A program made the translations under genes and the position numbers. The notes beneath the pieces are model-generated. The model did not search any database. It saw only the letters and a program-made list of their open reading frames with translations, and was not told where the DNA came from. Shown here piece after piece: positions 9,891 to 17,777 of a stretch of DNA of 64,000 bases (position 1 is its first letter; every line of letters starts with the position of its first letter). The DNA comes from Roseovarius atlanticus (GTDB lineage: Bacteria > Pseudomonadota > Alphaproteobacteria > Rhodobacterales > Rhodobacteraceae), in NCBI RefSeq assembly GCF_001441615.1, contig NZ_LAXJ01000002.1:496001-560000 (forward strand). The letters run 5' to 3'.

Positions 9891-10231
9891 GGCTGTTGCT
9901 CCCGCTCCATCACGTCGATCACATTGGAAATCGGCAGGGGCCCTTCGGTCGGATAGGACACCTGGTCGATCTTGCCGAACTGGTAGGGCTGGAACGGCAA
10001 CAGTCCCAGCTGATCGAAATTGATCTCGACCAGGTCGCGCAGGCGGTCGGGCCGATTCAGATAGGCCCATTCCGCGTTCAGCACCCGCAACCGCTGCCGC
10101 TGATCGGCAATCTTCTGCTGCACGGCTTCCGACCGCGCCTGCGCGGCCTGCGTCTCGTAGTTTTCCCGGTAGGCCCAGAAGGCCAGACCGATGACCATGA
10201 CGGCGGTCAAAACATAGAAGAAACTGCGCAT
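9887..10231 (-). CDS. ftsL: Cell division protein FtsL
   Basis: The 114-residue bitopic protein has one N-terminal membrane helix (residues about 4-20), then a heptad-rich region QAARSEAVQQKIADQRQRL that is probably coiled coil, ending in a Pro-rich periplasmic tail. This architecture and its position between rsmH and ftsI identify FtsL, which bridges FtsB/FtsQ and FtsW/FtsI. The ATG overlaps the rsmH stop by one base (TAATG). FtsL sequences diverge strongly, so gene order carries much of the call. Confidence 0.9.
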   Translation of the reverse strand: MRSFFYVLTAVMVIGLAFWAYRENYETQAAQARSEAVQQKIADQRQRLRVLNAEWAYLNRPDRLRDLVEINFDQLGLLPFQPYQFGKIDQVSYPTEGPLPISNVIDVMEREQQP

Positions 10232-11220
10232 TACCTCACCCCTTGTCGATTATGCGTCTTCAGCATCGGCATCCCGATGCTGCCCCTGTCCACCGGGCGC
10301 GGTGCGGCCTCCGTGCGCTGCGCGACGCGCAGCTTGGCACTGCGCGCCCGAGGGTTTTCGGCCAGTTCCGCATCGTCCGGCCCGATGGCCTTGCGCGTGT
10401 CCTGCCGAAACGTCGGCGGATCCTGCTCCACCACCGGCGCATGCCGGCTGCCGCCGCCGGTGTTCCCGGTCTTCTCGGCCAGAAAGCGTTTGACCATGCG
10501 GTCCTCGATGGAATGAAACGTCACCACGGCCAGGTGCCCGCCCGGCTTCAGCGCGCGCTCGGCGGCCTCCAGCCCCTCGACCAGCTCGCCGTATTCGTCA
10601 TTCACCGCGATGCGGATCGCCTGAAAGCTGCGCGTCGCGGGATGCACCTGCCCCGGCTTGGGGCGCGGCAGGCATCCTTCAATGATGTCCGCCAGTTGCA
10701 GCGTCGTGACGATCGGCACGTCCTCGCGCTTTTTCACGATGGCCCGCGCAATCCGCCGGCTCGCCCGCTCCTCGCCGTAAAGAAACAGGATGTCCGCCAG
10801 CTCCGCCTCGTCCATCTCGTTGACCATGTCCGCCGCGCTTGGCCCGTCCTGGCTCATCCGCATGTCCAGCGGGCCATCTTTCATGAAGGAAAACCCCCGC
10901 TCGGCCCGGTCCAGCTGCATCGACGACACGCCAAGGTCCAGCACCACGCCGTCCAAGTCCTGCCCATACTCATCCAGCCTGGAAAACGTCCCCTGCACCA
11001 GCTGCACCCGCTCGTCGGCCCAGCCTTGCGCCATATCGATCGCCAGCGGGTCGCGGTCCACGCCGATCACCTTGTCGGCCCCGGCCTCCAGCAACCGGCG
11101 GGTATAGCCCCCCGCGCCCAGCGTACCGTCGAGCCAGACACCCTGCACCGGCGCCACCGCGCGCAGGATCGGCTCTATCAGAACGGGAACATGGGGATTG
11201 TTTGCGGCAGCACTCCCCAT
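10231..11220 (-). CDS. rsmH: 16S rRNA (cytosine(1402)-N(4))-methyltransferase RsmH
   Basis: The 329-residue SAM-dependent enzyme (formerly MraW) N4-methylates C1402 of 16S rRNA. The cofactor motif [18 protein letters not shown] is near residue 31. [18 protein letters not shown] and the C-terminal [15 protein letters not shown] are family signatures. It starts three bases after the mraZ stop, with GGAGGGATGAGCG in front of the ATG. Confidence 0.97.
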   Translation of the reverse strand: MGSAAANNPHVPVLIEPILRAVAPVQGVWLDGTLGAGGYTRRLLEAGADKVIGVDRDPLAIDMAQGWADERVQLVQGTFSRLDEYGQDLDGVVLDLGVSSMQLDRAERGFSFMKDGPLDMRMSQDGPSAADMVNEMDEAELADILFLYGEERASRRIARAIVKKREDVPIVTTLQLADIIEGCLPRPKPGQVHPATRSFQAIRIAVNDEYGELVEGLEAAERALKPGGHLAVVTFHSIEDRMVKRFLAEKTGNTGGGSRHAPVVEQDPPTFRQDTRKAIGPDDAELAENPRARSAKLRVAQRTEAAPRPVDRGSIGMPMLKTHNRQGVR

Positions 11221-11223
11221 CGC

Positions 11224-11727
11224 TCATCCCTCCCCGGGCGGATCGATCAAGGTCAGCGGATCGAAATCGCCATCCTGCTCTTCCAGGAAGGCCGCAGTTT
11301 CCGCCGCCTCGACCTCTTCATAAGTGGCCGCGTTCCAGATCTCGAAATAGTCGCCCATCGCGACCATCACCGCCTCGCCTTCCAGCCCGATTTGCTGGCG
11401 CAACCGCTGAGGCAGCACAATGCGCCCGTCCTTGTCCACTTCCGTGTCCCAGGATTTCCCAAGGATCATCCGGCTCGCGCGTTTGCGCGCGTCCGACCCA
11501 CGCGGCAACTTGCGAATGCCGTCCTCGATCTCGGCCATGGCGTCGATCGTGTAGGCATGAAGACAGTTTTTCAGATGCGGCCCGTGCAACACGACAACAC
11601 GCGGCAGCGGGGCTTCAGGACAACGCGGATCGCCATCGGCCAGCACAGCGCGAAAATCGGCAGGGATCGACATCCGACCCTTGCCGTCAACCTTCTGGTT
11701 GAACTCGCCTCTGAAGCTCAGAACCAC
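11224..11727 (-). CDS. mraZ: Transcriptional regulator MraZ
   Basis: The 167-residue DNA-binding protein has two SpoVT/AbrB-like half domains, each with the family motif: KVDGKGRMSIPADFR at residues about 11-25 and DKDGRIVLPQRLR in the second half. In E. coli MraZ forms ring oligomers and represses its own dcw operon. I use GTG at 11727, giving the usual short N-terminus before LSFRGEFNQK. An ATG at 11808 would add 27 atypical residues that overlap a leader hairpin. First gene of the division cluster, with a long leader upstream. Confidence 0.93.
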   Translation of the reverse strand: MVLSFRGEFNQKVDGKGRMSIPADFRAVLADGDPRCPEAPLPRVVVLHGPHLKNCLHAYTIDAMAEIEDGIRKLPRGSDARKRASRMILGKSWDTEVDKDGRIVLPQRLRQQIGLEGEAVMVAMGDYFEIWNAATYEEVEAAETAAFLEEQDGDFDPLTLIDPPGEG

Positions 11728-11905
11728 TGTCCGGCCCGTCCCTCGCCCCCCCCGCGTTTCAAAAAAGTACCGTCCGAAACACGAAACGGCGGATTGAGCT
11801 GCTGCCACTGCCCAATCCGCCGCCCTCGTCCCGCTCTCGCGGGGTGTCCAGCTGCGCGCGCCACCTGGGGGGATGTCTGCTCGCCCGCGCGCCGGATCTC
11901 TTCGT

Positions 11906-12111
11906 TCTGATGAAGCGGGTGCCTGTATGAAACCTGCTCTGGTCTTTGTTTTATTCGGGGTCGTTGTGTGCCCCTGTGTCCGTCCTCATCGTGGTTAAAG
12001 GTATGACATGGTACTTCATGGAACTCAACGAAAAAGTGCCGCGTTGAGGTACAGGATGTTGATTTTGACCCTTCACCAGATCAACATCCTGTGCCGTATT
12101 GCGCCAATTAA
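11906..12111 (-). ncRNA. Structured mraZ leader, candidate UpsM-like sRNA
   Basis: No gene fits between mraZ and 12480, yet this stretch is full of hairpins: a perfect 13-bp stem (12051-12063 with 12080-12092), a 7-bp stem (12024-12030 with 12042-12048), and nearer mraZ a 9-bp stem (11787-11795 with 11814-11822) and CCCGC/GCGGG at 11830-11843. In Rhodobacter sphaeroides the dcw operon has an unusually long leader that yields the abundant sRNA UpsM. Position and structure agree, but I compared no primary sequence, and the ends given are rough. Confidence 0.42.
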
Positions 12112-12179
12112 ACGCAGAACCTAGCGGACCCAAAAATTAACAACACAATATATGGTATCCTCGTCACGAAGCGTACGTT

Positions 12180-12194
12180 TCCCACGCTTTCCCA
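12180..12194 (-). promoter_or_regulatory. Two phased MraZ boxes upstream of mraZ leader
   Basis: On the minus strand TGGGA occurs at 12194-12190 and again at 12184-12180, with five bases between copies (10-bp period). E. coli MraZ binds TGGG-type repeats spaced by five bases, so this arrangement suggests autorepression. I find only two clean copies; a third would be expected. They lie about 70 bases upstream of a possible TAGGTT -10 element at 12123-12118, whose -35 is not convincing. Confidence 0.5.
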
Positions 12195-12373
12195 ATTTTT
12201 TTCTCCAAAGACGCCGGAAAGTGGGACGAACAGGGGGCATTTCCAACGAATCCCTCGTGAATCCCATGTCGTGCAGGCCCCCGATTCGCATGATTCCGCT
12301 TATAGGTCCATGAATTCCCAAGGACCCCTTGCATCGTTCCCATGATTTCCCGAAAAGACCCGCCCTCCGGCCC

Positions 12374-12461
12374 GTAGGGTGGGTGAAAACCCACCTTTGG
12401 TGGGTGAAAACCCCCGCGCCGTCCGGTGTCCCCCAAGGCCGTGGGCTTTCGCCCACCCTAC
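12374..12461. repeat. REP-like inverted repeat with GTAGGGTGGG ends
   Basis: The ends GTAGGGTGGGTGAAA (12374-12388) and TTTCGCCCACCCTAC (12447-12461) are inverted copies matching at 14 of 15 bases. GGTGGGTGAAAACCC also occurs twice directly (12378-12392, 12399-12413). It lies in the gap between the GNAT gene and the mraZ promoter, in the style of small intergenic palindromic elements. No coding capacity. Confidence 0.6.
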
Positions 12462-12480
12462 CCCGCGCGCGGCCCGCGCC

Positions 12481-12978
12481 TCAGGGCTCCAACCACTTGA
12501 ACATCACCAGCGCATCCACCAGGCCCTGCTTGGGATGCCGGAACGCCCGTGGCAGCCGCCCCACCGTCTCGAAGCCCAGCTTCGTCCACAGCGCGATTGC
12601 GCCCTCGTTGCTGGTCACGACGAAATTGAACTGCATCGCCTCATAGCCCAGCTCCCGCGCCACGCGTTGCGAATGCACACACATCGCCCGCGCCACGCCC
12701 TGCCCGCGCGCGGCGGGCGCGGTGATATAGCCGCAGTTGCACACATGACTGCCCCCGCCCGCCTGGTTGGTCTTGATGTAATAGGTCCCCAGGATCTGGC
12801 CGTCCCGCTCGGCCACGTAGGTCGCGCGCGGCGTCTCGCACCAGTATCCCATAAGGCGGCTTTGCGACAGCTCCGGCTCGATGGCATAGGTATCGCCCGC
12901 CCGCACCACGTCGCGCAGGATCGGCCAAAGCGCCTCGTGATCGGACTCCCGCACCCCCCGGATGCTCAGCTCGCTCAT
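12481..12978 (-). CDS. GNAT family N-acetyltransferase
   Basis: The 165-residue protein is a GCN5-related acetyltransferase using acetyl-CoA. It begins MSELSIRGVRESD and has the acetyl-CoA pyrophosphate-binding motif as PAARGQGVARAMC (R/Q-x-x-G-x-G/A). The C-terminal AIALWTKLGFETVGRLP is also typical. The ATG at 12978 is preceded by AAGGGGGAG at 8 bases. The acceptor substrate cannot be told; the late motif resembles small-molecule and antibiotic acetyltransferases. It lies between acuI and the mraZ leader. Confidence 0.85.
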   Translation of the reverse strand: MSELSIRGVRESDHEALWPILRDVVRAGDTYAIEPELSQSRLMGYWCETPRATYVAERDGQILGTYYIKTNQAGGGSHVCNCGYITAPAARGQGVARAMCVHSQRVARELGYEAMQFNFVVTSNEGAIALWTKLGFETVGRLPRAFRHPKQGLVDALVMFKWLEP

Positions 12979-13177
12979 GCCACCGGCTCCCCCTTGCGCC
13001 GGTTCGATCCGGCTGCACTGCATCGGATGAACCGCCGCCGGCTCACCCTTTGCCCAACAGGTGCCATGTTTCCCCCGCGTCCGAAAGGCTTTATCGCGAT
13101 CCCTGCCCGGCGCGCAGCCGGGTCTTTCCCGCATAAGCGGGCACGGGCACGCGACCCGCGCCCGCCCCCCTTTTGCC

Positions 13178-14167
13178 TTACGCGTTGACGTCGACGACGA
13201 CGCGGCCCTTCACCTGGCCTTTCAGGATGTCGCGGCCCAGCCCCGGCAGGTCCGACAACGTCGCCGGCTGCACCATGCTCGCCAGCTTATCCATCGGCAG
13301 GTCCCTGGCGATCCGCTCCCACGCGCGCACCCGGTTGTCATAGGGCTGCATCACGCTGTCGATGCCCAAGAGGTTCACACCCCGCAGGATGAACGGCGTG
13401 ATCAACGCGCCTTCGATCGCCGCGCCGCCCGCCAGGCCGATGGCCGCGACCGAGCTGCCGTATTCCATCTGCTTCAGCACCCGGCCCAGCATGGCACCGG
13501 CCACCGCGTCGATGCAGCCGCCCCAGGCTTCCGCCTCCAGCGGTTTCTTGGTGACTTCGGTCAAATCCTCGCGCGGCACGATCCGGCTGGCCCCAAGGCT
13601 CTTCAGGTAATCCTCCTGCTCCGGCCGCCCGGTGACGGCCGCCACCTCGTGCCCCAGCTTGGCCAGGATCGCCGTGGCCACGCTGCCCACGCCGCCCGCG
13701 GCGCCGGTCACCAGGACCGGCCCCTTCTTCAGCCCCTGGTCCTCCAGCGCCATCACCGCCAGCATCGCCGTGAACCCCGCGGTCCCCACCGCCATCGCCT
13801 GACGCGTGTCCAGCCCCTCGGGCAGAGGCACCAACCAGTCGGCCTTCACCCGCGCCTTCTGGGCGTAACCGCCCCAATGCGCCTCGCCCACGCGCCACCC
13901 GGTCAGCACCACCTTGTCGCCAGGGCTATAGCGGTCGTCCGAGCTCTCCTCGACCGTCCCGGCAAAGTCGATCCCCGGCACATGCGGGTACGTCCGCACC
14001 AGCCCGCCACCCGGCCCGATGCACAGCCCGTCCTTGTAGTTCACCGTCGAATACTCGACCGCGACCGTCACCTCGCCCTCCGGCAGGTCGTCCACTCCGA
14101 TCTGCTTCACCTCCGCCGAGGTCTTGCCGCTCTCCTCGTCCTTCTCGACAACCAGTGCGTTGAACAT
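13178..14167 (-). CDS. acuI: Acrylyl-CoA reductase (NADPH) AcuI
   Basis: The 329-residue zinc-free medium-chain reductase belongs to the YhdH/AcuI group, which reduces acryloyl-CoA to propionyl-CoA and so detoxifies acrylate from DMSP. VEYSTVNYKDGL, PHVPGIDFAGTV and the nucleotide-binding VTGAAGGVGSVATAILAKLG are seen in order. ATG at 14167 has AGGAG seven bases upstream and is preferred over the ATG at 14188. It lies directly downstream of dmdA, as in the dmdA-acuI operon of Ruegeria pomeroyi, which supports the specific name over a generic quinone-reductase label. Confidence 0.9.
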   Translation of the reverse strand: MFNALVVEKDEESGKTSAEVKQIGVDDLPEGEVTVAVEYSTVNYKDGLCIGPGGGLVRTYPHVPGIDFAGTVEESSDDRYSPGDKVVLTGWRVGEAHWGGYAQKARVKADWLVPLPEGLDTRQAMAVGTAGFTAMLAVMALEDQGLKKGPVLVTGAAGGVGSVATAILAKLGHEVAAVTGRPEQEDYLKSLGASRIVPREDLTEVTKKPLEAEAWGGCIDAVAGAMLGRVLKQMEYGSSVAAIGLAGGAAIEGALITPFILRGVNLLGIDSVMQPYDNRVRAWERIARDLPMDKLASMVQPATLSDLPGLGRDILKGQVKGRVVVDVNA

Positions 14168-14253
14168 GTCCAGTCTCCTGTCTTGCATAGCGAGGCTCCC
14201 CCGCTTTCATCGTTCCAAATATGTGCGGGGCCGCCCCGACGCCGCCCCTGCTT

Positions 14254-14275
14254 TTCCTCTGGCCAAAAATATCCC
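14254..14275 (+). repeat. Dispersed intergenic motif, copy 1
   Basis: TTCCTCTGGC-N2-AAAATATCCC lies in the 150-base gap between dmdA and acuI. Two further copies are at 18533-18554 and, on the other strand, 51643-51664. Each is followed by a GC-rich stretch. All three match at every fixed base of the motif. Confidence 0.7.
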
Positions 14276-14320
14276 GGGGAGCGCGAGGGGCTGGCCCCTC
14301 GCTTCCCCCCGACGCAGGCG

Positions 14321-15424
14321 TCAGTTCCAGAAACCTTCCTGCACGACCCCGCGCCGGACCTGGTCCGGCGCCTCCACCTGCAGTTCGGTGCCCGCGTCCC
14401 AATGGGTCATCCGCACCATGCCGATGGCCACGTTGGTGTTGAAATCCGGACTCCACGCGGCGGAACTCACCCGCCCCACCCGCTTTCCATTCGCCGTCAC
14501 CGGCCACCACCGGTCACAGCCCGGCACTTTCGGGCCATCGATAGCAATGGCGCAGATCTGCTGCACCGGGCCTTCCTTCGACACCCTGAGCAGCGCATCG
14601 CGCCCGATACACCCAATGGCGCTCTGCGTGTTGCAGAACCGCCCCAGCCCACATTCATGCGGCGTGTTGTCGTCGGTCATGTCGTTGCCATAGCTCAGCA
14701 GACCGCTCTCGATCCGCTCGATCAGGTTCGGACAGCCCGCATGCACGTCCAGATCCTTGCCCGCCTCCATCAGCGCGTTCCAAAGCGGCATCCCGATATC
14801 TTCGCCCTCGACATAGATCTCGAAGCCGCCCTGCTTGGAATAACCCGACCGCGCGATCACCATGTCCCGCCCCTGGAAATCGAACACACCGAAGCGGAAG
14901 AACCGCACATCGCGCACCCCGTCGCCGAAAACCCGCGCCATCAATTCGTCGGCTTTGGGTCCCTGCACCGCCAGCGGCGACACGTCCGGCTCGTCCACCA
15001 AAACATCCAGCCGCCAGCCATGCGCCGTGGCCTTCACCCAGTAGAGCAGGTCACTGTCGGCAATCGAGATCCACCAGCGATCCTCGGCCAACTTCACCGC
15101 CACCGGATCGTTCAGCATCCCCCCCGTCTCATCCACGATGGGCACGTAATAACACTGCCCCGCCGTCATCCCCCGCAGGTCGCGCGGCGTCAGCATCTGC
15201 ATCAGCCGCCCCGCATCCGGCCCGCGCAGCTCCACCTGCCGCTCGCAGGCCACGTCCCAGACCTGCACCGCGTCCTTGAGATGCCGGTAATCCTCCTCGA
15301 TGGACCGAAAGACCGTGGGCAACAACATGTGGTTGTAAACCGTGTAGCCTTTCACCCCGGCGGCCTCGACACCGTCGGAGAAAGGCGTGCGCCGCAACCG
15401 GCGCGACAGGGAAATCATCGGCAT
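14321..15424 (-). CDS. dmdA: Dimethylsulfoniopropionate demethylase DmdA
   Basis: This 367-residue protein of the glycine-cleavage T-protein (GcvT) fold moves a methyl group from DMSP to tetrahydrofolate, forming methylmercaptopropionate. The N-terminus SLSRRLRRTPFSDGVEAAG, the YTVYNHMLLPTVF segment and YSKQGGFEIYVEG match DmdA rather than general aminomethyltransferases, and the length is that of DmdA. The ATG at 15424 has AAGGGA eight bases upstream and overlaps the preceding stop (ATGA). Immediate linkage to acuI strengthens the call and marks a marine DMSP-using lifestyle. Confidence 0.93.
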   Translation of the reverse strand: MPMISLSRRLRRTPFSDGVEAAGVKGYTVYNHMLLPTVFRSIEEDYRHLKDAVQVWDVACERQVELRGPDAGRLMQMLTPRDLRGMTAGQCYYVPIVDETGGMLNDPVAVKLAEDRWWISIADSDLLYWVKATAHGWRLDVLVDEPDVSPLAVQGPKADELMARVFGDGVRDVRFFRFGVFDFQGRDMVIARSGYSKQGGFEIYVEGEDIGMPLWNALMEAGKDLDVHAGCPNLIERIESGLLSYGNDMTDDNTPHECGLGRFCNTQSAIGCIGRDALLRVSKEGPVQQICAIAIDGPKVPGCDRWWPVTANGKRVGRVSSAAWSPDFNTNVAIGMVRMTHWDAGTELQVEAPDQVRRGVVQEGFWN

Positions 15425-15672
15425 CAGGCAGATCCCTTCAGGTTGCTCTTGCAGATCACCGGCGCGTCGCCCGTGGCGGAATAGGCCGCGACCCCGCAGG
15501 ACGCACAACGATACTCGACGAACCGGCCATTGCTGTTGCCGGTCTCGCTCCATTTGCACGCGCGCTTGGCGGGCTTGTTCCCCGGTCCGCCGAGGCGTCC
15601 ACCCATGCGTCCGCGCCCCAGGCTCAATCCGACAGCCACGATCACCACCAGCGCCAGGACAAAGGCCAACAT
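15424..15672 (-). CDS. Small membrane protein with zinc-ribbon-like cysteines
   Basis: The 82-residue protein has one N-terminal membrane helix (LAFVLALVVIVAVGLSL), a Gly/Arg-rich linker, then a soluble tail with CKW, YRCASCG and VICK, spacing that could bind a metal. I do not recognise the family. The start lies four bases after the DinB stop; the end overlaps dmdA by four bases, so it is translated together with dmdA. A role in the DMSP operon is only inferred from position. Confidence 0.65.
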   Translation of the reverse strand: MLAFVLALVVIVAVGLSLGRGRMGGRLGGPGNKPAKRACKWSETGNSNGRFVEYRCASCGVAAYSATGDAPVICKSNLKGSA

Positions 15673-15676
15673 CGGC

Positions 15677-16186
15677 TCAGCCCTCCCCGGGCAGCAGGAA
15701 AAGGTCACTCACCGGCGCCTCCAGCCCGACGTCGGTCATCATCGCGTGCACCTGCCCGCGGTGGTGTGTCTGGTGGTTGAACATATGCGCCACGCACAAG
15801 GTCCGGGGCGAGACCATGTCGCGCTTTGCCGTGCCCGAGTACCAGTGCAGGTTCCCCGTCAGGTCCATCGCCCGCAATGAATTGGCCCAATGCCCGATCT
15901 TGCCGTCCACGTGATACCGCGCCGCACTCCACGCGCCCAGCGTCGGGTGCAGATCGACGCTCTGCTTCACGCCCACCGTCGGCGCCTCGACCGACGGATC
16001 GAACCGCGCCATCCACATCAAATCGCCCCACAGCAGGTGATTGAGCGTGCCAAGGATCGAGCCGAAGAACGCCCCGCGATCCTCGGTCAGCACCTCCAGC
16101 GACTGGCCGTCCAGCGACTCGGTCAGCTGCCGGTTCTGCCACGCGTTGTACCGCGCCATCATGCGGCAATATTCGGGTGTGATCAT
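15677..16186 (-). CDS. DinB-family protein
   Basis: The 169-residue predicted four-helix-bundle protein has the DinB/YfiT metal-site pattern: His in LGTLNHLLWGDLMW near residue 48 and HMFNHQTHHRGQVH near residues 133-146. Family members are often thiol-dependent transferases using bacillithiol, mycothiol or glutathione. It starts 11 bases after the DUF1326 stop and leads into the small protein and dmdA. Substrate unknown. Confidence 0.85.
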   Translation of the reverse strand: MITPEYCRMMARYNAWQNRQLTESLDGQSLEVLTEDRGAFFGSILGTLNHLLWGDLMWMARFDPSVEAPTVGVKQSVDLHPTLGAWSAARYHVDGKIGHWANSLRAMDLTGNLHWYSGTAKRDMVSPRTLCVAHMFNHQTHHRGQVHAMMTDVGLEAPVSDLFLLPGEG

Positions 16187-16197
16187 CGCCGGCTTCC

Positions 16198-16902
16198 CTA
16201 CTTCGGGCCTTTCCAGTCGATCGGACAGACCTCCGCCGACATGCCACCGAAATCCCAGACCCGGCCGTAATCGCGCACCCGGCTTTTCAAGCCCTTCGCG
16301 GCGATGATATCCGGCCCCATCCAGTATTTCGAGTTCGTCACCATCACCGGATGGTCGGGGCTCGCGCCGTCCAGCATCTCGATCTCGCCCTGGATCTTGC
16401 GCCCGATGTAAAGCCCGCGCTTCTTGCCGTCGCGGACGATCTCGACCTTCTCGCGCTCGGCCCCGATGATCTCGCTCACCAGCATGGTGAACAGACCCGT
16501 CGTGCCTCCGGCAGCCCCGCTGAAGATCTGAAGGATCCCGTTATAGGCCTTCCCGCTGGCGCGCTCGTCCACATAGGCCGCGACCTTCCAGTTGCCTTCG
16601 CCCATGCGCCCCGGAATATCCACCAGCAGCCCCACATTCAGACCGCTCAGGTCCTCGCCCTCGTAATGCCCCTCGTCGATGGCGATGGCCATCCACGCAT
16701 GACAATGCCCTTCCGTGGGCGGATGCGCCCCCAGGCTGACCACGCAGGGGCAGAACACGGTGCAAGAGCAGTTCAGAAACAGCTCGCCCTTGATCGCCCA
16801 CTCGGTCGGCGTCATCTTGCGCCGCTTGGGGTTGGCCATCCGGTTGTCGATGCGCTGCGACACCGGCAGCTTGTCGGCGTCCTTGCGGCGTGTCAAAGCC
16901 AT
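16198..16902 (-). CDS. DUF1326 domain-containing protein
   Basis: The 234-residue soluble protein is of the DUF1326 family. Near residues 42-53 it has the Cys cluster LNCSCTVFCPC, a CxC-x4-CxC pattern that suggests metal or thiol chemistry. The body is a beta-rich domain with GHCHAWMAIAIDEGHY. The ATG at 16902 has GGGAGGA six bases upstream, just after the DUF2182 stop. DUF1326 genes are known to sit beside DUF2182 genes, as here. Function is unknown. Confidence 0.82.
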   Translation of the reverse strand: MALTRRKDADKLPVSQRIDNRMANPKRRKMTPTEWAIKGELFLNCSCTVFCPCVVSLGAHPPTEGHCHAWMAIAIDEGHYEGEDLSGLNVGLLVDIPGRMGEGNWKVAAYVDERASGKAYNGILQIFSGAAGGTTGLFTMLVSEIIGAEREKVEIVRDGKKRGLYIGRKIQGEIEMLDGASPDHPVMVTNSKYWMGPDIIAAKGLKSRVRDYGRVWDFGGMSAEVCPIDWKGPK

Positions 16903-16905
16903 GCT

Positions 16906-17709
16906 CTATCCTCCCGTTACCAGCGGCGCGGCCAGAACCGCCACCCCGCCCGCGATCAGCGCCACACCCATCGGCCGGATCACCCGGTGCCCGATTTGCG
17001 GCAGTTTCTCCAATACCATGAAAAGCGTGGCCAGGCCCATCCAAAGCAGGCTCATCACGCCGCCCACGAAGCCCAGCGCCATGAAGCCCCAGCAGCAGCC
17101 CACGCAGAACGCGCCCAGCCCCAGCCCCATGCGCACGCCGCCGCCAAATCCCGTGCGCCAATGCCCCAGGAAATAGGTCATCGGGCTGTGACACACCCCG
17201 TGGCAAACCTCCTTGGCCCGCGTGAACTGAAACGCCCCCACGACGATCAGCAGCCCGCCCGCAATCACGGACGACTTCGCGATCCCCAGCATGTCGATCA
17301 CCCCGCCATAAAGCAGCGCCACCTGCACGCCCGCGATCACCGCCGCGAACCCGACCCAGGCGATGGAATACCCCGCCAGCACGCCCAGCCACCCGGCGGT
17401 CGTACCATCGGCACTGCGGCACAGGTCGTCGTAACAGCGCAGCGTGGGCACCATAGTCGGCAGCATCATCGCCGCCATCATGATCGCCCACATGGCGAAA
17501 AGCGGCCCGAACCGGTCCATCGCCATCCCGCCGCCCATACCCATCTCCATGCCGGGCTGCATCGCCCGCATCTTTTCGCCCATCGGCCCGGGCCGGCCCA
17601 GCAGGTCCAGATCCATGCCGGTCGCCATCAGGTACATCACCACCCACGCCGCCAGGATCGCCGCGAAAAACGCCAGCCAGGCAAAAGAGCGTAGGGAAAG
17701 AGCCGACAT
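16906..17709 (-). CDS. DUF2182 polytopic membrane protein
   Basis: The 267-residue integral membrane protein has about seven hydrophobic segments. Between the first two lies a Met-rich loop (QPGMEMGMGGGMAMD). Conserved-looking Cys/His pairs are EVCHGVCHSPMTYFLGHW and FCVGCCWGFMALGF. The family is annotated as predicted metal-binding membrane proteins. I use ATG 17709; a GTG at 17721 would lie on top of the AAGGG ribosome site. First gene of a six-gene minus-strand run that ends in dmdA-acuI. Confidence 0.8.
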   Translation of the reverse strand: MSALSLRSFAWLAFFAAILAAWVVMYLMATGMDLDLLGRPGPMGEKMRAMQPGMEMGMGGGMAMDRFGPLFAMWAIMMAAMMLPTMVPTLRCYDDLCRSADGTTAGWLGVLAGYSIAWVGFAAVIAGVQVALLYGGVIDMLGIAKSSVIAGGLLIVVGAFQFTRAKEVCHGVCHSPMTYFLGHWRTGFGGGVRMGLGLGAFCVGCCWGFMALGFVGGVMSLLWMGLATLFMVLEKLPQIGHRVIRPMGVALIAGGVAVLAAPLVTGG

Positions 17710-17752
17710 GCCGAAGATCACCCTTGGTTCGAGTCACGATTGCCCTTATGAA

Positions 17753-17776
17753 TGTCAGACAATTAAAGGTCTGACA
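17753..17776. promoter_or_regulatory. Perfect palindrome overlapping GntR gene start (operator candidate)
   Basis: TGTCAGAC, eight spacer bases, then GTCTGACA form a perfect inverted repeat. It ends one base before the GntR ATG at 17778 and includes its ribosome site (AAAGG). It is also 44 bases from the divergent DUF2182 start. This position suggests autoregulation by the GntR protein plus control of the divergent operon that ends in dmdA-acuI. Confidence 0.65.
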
Positions 17777-17777
17777 A

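Noticed and set aside
12121..12456. 111-codon minus-strand frame upstream of mraZ
   Set aside because: It runs through the REP-like element and MraZ boxes and has no ribosome site or family. Regulatory DNA explains the region better.
13061..15484. 807-codon open frame on the plus strand
   Set aside because: It is antisense to acuI and dmdA and has the same His/Arg/Pro/Gln-rich composition with no domain.
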